A stretch of DNA of 64,000 bases from contig NZ_MJIG01000004.1 in assembly GCF_001940245.1 (NCBI RefSeq), forward strand, positions 1,240,001 to 1,304,000. Reading direction: 5' to 3'. The notes beneath the pieces are model-generated. The model worked only from the letters and a program-made list of their open reading frames with translations. It was not told the origin of the DNA and did no database searches. This DNA comes from Anaerostipes sp. 992a (GTDB taxonomy: Bacteria; Bacillota; Clostridia; Lachnospirales; Lachnospiraceae). The position numbers and the translations under genes were made by a program. This document shows positions 62,917 through 64,000 of the stretch, piece by piece (the first letter of the stretch is position 1; every line of letters starts with the position of its first letter).

Positions 62917-63969
62917 TTAACGTTTATTGTCCAGCATCTCAGCAACTTTTTTCTGCTGTGACGGGTACAGATGCCCATAAGTGTTTAATGTCATCTGAAT
63001 GTCTTTGTGCCCCAGCCTTTCCTTGATAATCAGTGGTTCTACACCCTGGTAGATCAGATATGCCACATGGCTGTGACGGATATCGTGCACTCTGATTGGT
63101 TTTACACCGGTCAGTGCTTCATATTTCTTAAGACGTTTCTGCAGTGTTCTCGCCACAATCGGGAACAACCGCTGATCTTCCGGAAACCCATAATGCTTCT
63201 TTGCATACTCCTGTACCTCTTCCTTAAGAAAATTGGGAATGTCAATAGTACGGACCGAATTTTCTGTTTTTGGAGTATCAATCACATCTCTTTTCCTGAT
63301 CCGGTTATAAGTCTTATTGATATGCAGGAGATTTCCACTCATATCAAAGTCCGAAAGACTCAATGCCAGAAGCTCTCCTTCCCTGATTCCTGTCCAGAAC
63401 AAGATTTCAAATATCAGATAATCTTCACTCCCCGGCTCAATCCCGGCGATAAATCTGTCATATTCTGCTTTCGTCCAGAATTCCAGCTTATTAGCATCTG
63501 ATTTTCCCATCTTTTTTACTTTTTTGCATGGATTTTCCTTCAGATTGTAAATTTTCTGTGCGTGGTTGAATAATGCATTTAACTGATTTTGAATCATGCG
63601 CTCATAAGTCTTGCTGTATCCTTTTTCCTGAATGGTATTCTGCCACTGGATAATCTCTGCTGGTGTAATCTCATTCATTTTTCTTGTTCCAAAATATGGA
63701 ACAATGTGCTTGTTCATCATGTGCTGCTTATTTCGGATTGAATTTTCTTTCAGTTCATTCTTTTTATCTTCAAAATAGACTGAAATAAAACTGTTCATCT
63801 CCATTTTCATATCCGCCGCAGTCTTTCTTATGAATTCCTTTTCATAATTCAATGCTTCTCTCTTTGTCTTGAACCCTCTTTTCAGCTTCTGCGTTTTCTT
63901 TCCTGTCCAGTCAATATAACGGAAGCTCACATACCAGGTTCCCTGTGTTTTGTCCTTGTAAGCTGACAT
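62917..63969 (-). CDS. int: Tyrosine site-specific recombinase (integrase)
   Basis: A 350-residue Tn916/phage-type integrase. It has an arm-binding N-terminal domain (GTWYVSFRYIDWTGKKTQK), a SAM-like core-binding domain (about 60-150) and a catalytic domain. The active residues are Arg196 (GIREGEL), His295-Arg298 (HDIRHS), His321 (LGHKD) and the nucleophile Tyr331. All are intact. It is expected to catalyse integration at tuf, inferred from the tuf remnant at the other end. It is the last gene before the right edge. Confidence 0.95.
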   Translation of the reverse strand: MSAYKDKTQGTWYVSFRYIDWTGKKTQKLKRGFKTKREALNYEKEFIRKTAADMKMEMNSFISVYFEDKKNELKENSIRNKQHMMNKHIVPYFGTRKMNEITPAEIIQWQNTIQEKGYSKTYERMIQNQLNALFNHAQKIYNLKENPCKKVKKMGKSDANKLEFWTKAEYDRFIAGIEPGSEDYLIFEILFWTGIREGELLALSLSDFDMSGNLLHINKTYNRIRKRDVIDTPKTENSVRTIDIPNFLKEEVQEYAKKHYGFPEDQRLFPIVARTLQKRLKKYEALTGVKPIRVHDIRHSHVAYLIYQGVEPLIIKERLGHKDIQMTLNTYGHLYPSQQKKVAEMLDNKR

Positions 63970-64000
63970 CTTAACTCCTCCTTCATACTGCTCTCTGAGA

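Larger units (their letters stand above)
53287..64000 (-). mobile_element. Integrative mobilizable element inserted at the tuf 3' end
   Basis: All recognisable genes from 53.4 to 64.0 kb are on the minus strand and fit an IME: tyrosine integrase, primase, VapE-type helicase, Mob relaxase with an oriT-like region, TnpV, and cargo (MATE pump with MarR, Cys-rich KTR protein, PHP-AAA ATPase). No type IV secretion genes are seen, so transfer would need a helper. The left end abuts a tuf remnant; the right end is outside the window. Confidence 0.75.

Overview
The window looks like a chromosome segment from a low-GC Clostridia bacterium, most likely a gut Lachnospiraceae. This is inferred from AT-rich codon use, strong AGGAGG ribosome sites, TTGACA/TATAAT promoters with 17-bp spacers, and the Firmicutes mix of PTS systems, a RelQ-type alarmone synthetase, TnpV and a Pre/Mob relaxase. 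No rRNA, tRNA or CRISPR array was recognised.

1-7.3 kb is a carbohydrate locus on the minus strand. A SorC regulator is followed by a SAF-domain oxidoreductase resembling DXR-like (DRL) enzymes, a TIM-like isomerase, YjbQ, a class II aldolase, and a glucitol-type PTS (IIA, an unknown membrane protein, GutM and IIC, which runs off the left edge). The enzyme set does not match glucitol use and suggests a branched polyol. 7.4-31.2 kb is mostly housekeeping: an SDR and PepD; a maltodextrin/glucose operon (PTS, EEP protein, MalQ, GlgB, glucokinase) divergent from a LacI regulator; TrpS; a roughly 600-bp non-coding region made of two long imperfect foldbacks; an OPT transporter with a PqqD-like protein; a DUF134-NifX fusion; a Zur-ZnuACB zinc operon; a small alarmone synthetase and two tandem polysaccharide deacetylases.

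31.3-41.6 kb is accessory. It starts with a GntR-ABC operon under a 19-bp-arm palindrome. Then comes a cassette of about 7 kb flanked by a perfect 66-bp direct repeat. The cassette holds secreted beta-rich proteins, a PadR/HAAS regulator pair, a MacB-like ABC exporter, a degenerate transposase and a lipoprotein gene broken by an in-frame stop. An 88-bp direct repeat encoding a short peptide occurs twice inside it. 41.7-52.1 kb carries a chorismate mutase-like protein, citrate synthase with a MarR-like protein, a second MarR, a shortened KdpD with KdpE beside TrkA/TrkH potassium uptake, a D-2-hydroxyacid dehydrogenase and a nucleotidyltransferase-fold protein.

52.2-52.6 kb is a candidate type I toxin-antitoxin module: a 32-aa membrane peptide, convergent promoters and a shared terminator. 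At 53.2 kb are the last 17 codons of tuf (EF-Tu) and its terminator, joined to an integrative mobilizable element that fills the rest of the window on the minus strand. The element encodes a tyrosine integrase, CHC2 primase, VapE-type helicase with inverted iterons beside it, DUF5348, a putative oriT, a Mob relaxase, TnpV, a MarR-regulated MATE pump, a Cys-rich KTR protein and a PHP-AAA ATPase gene interrupted by a stop codon. Its right end lies beyond 64 kb.
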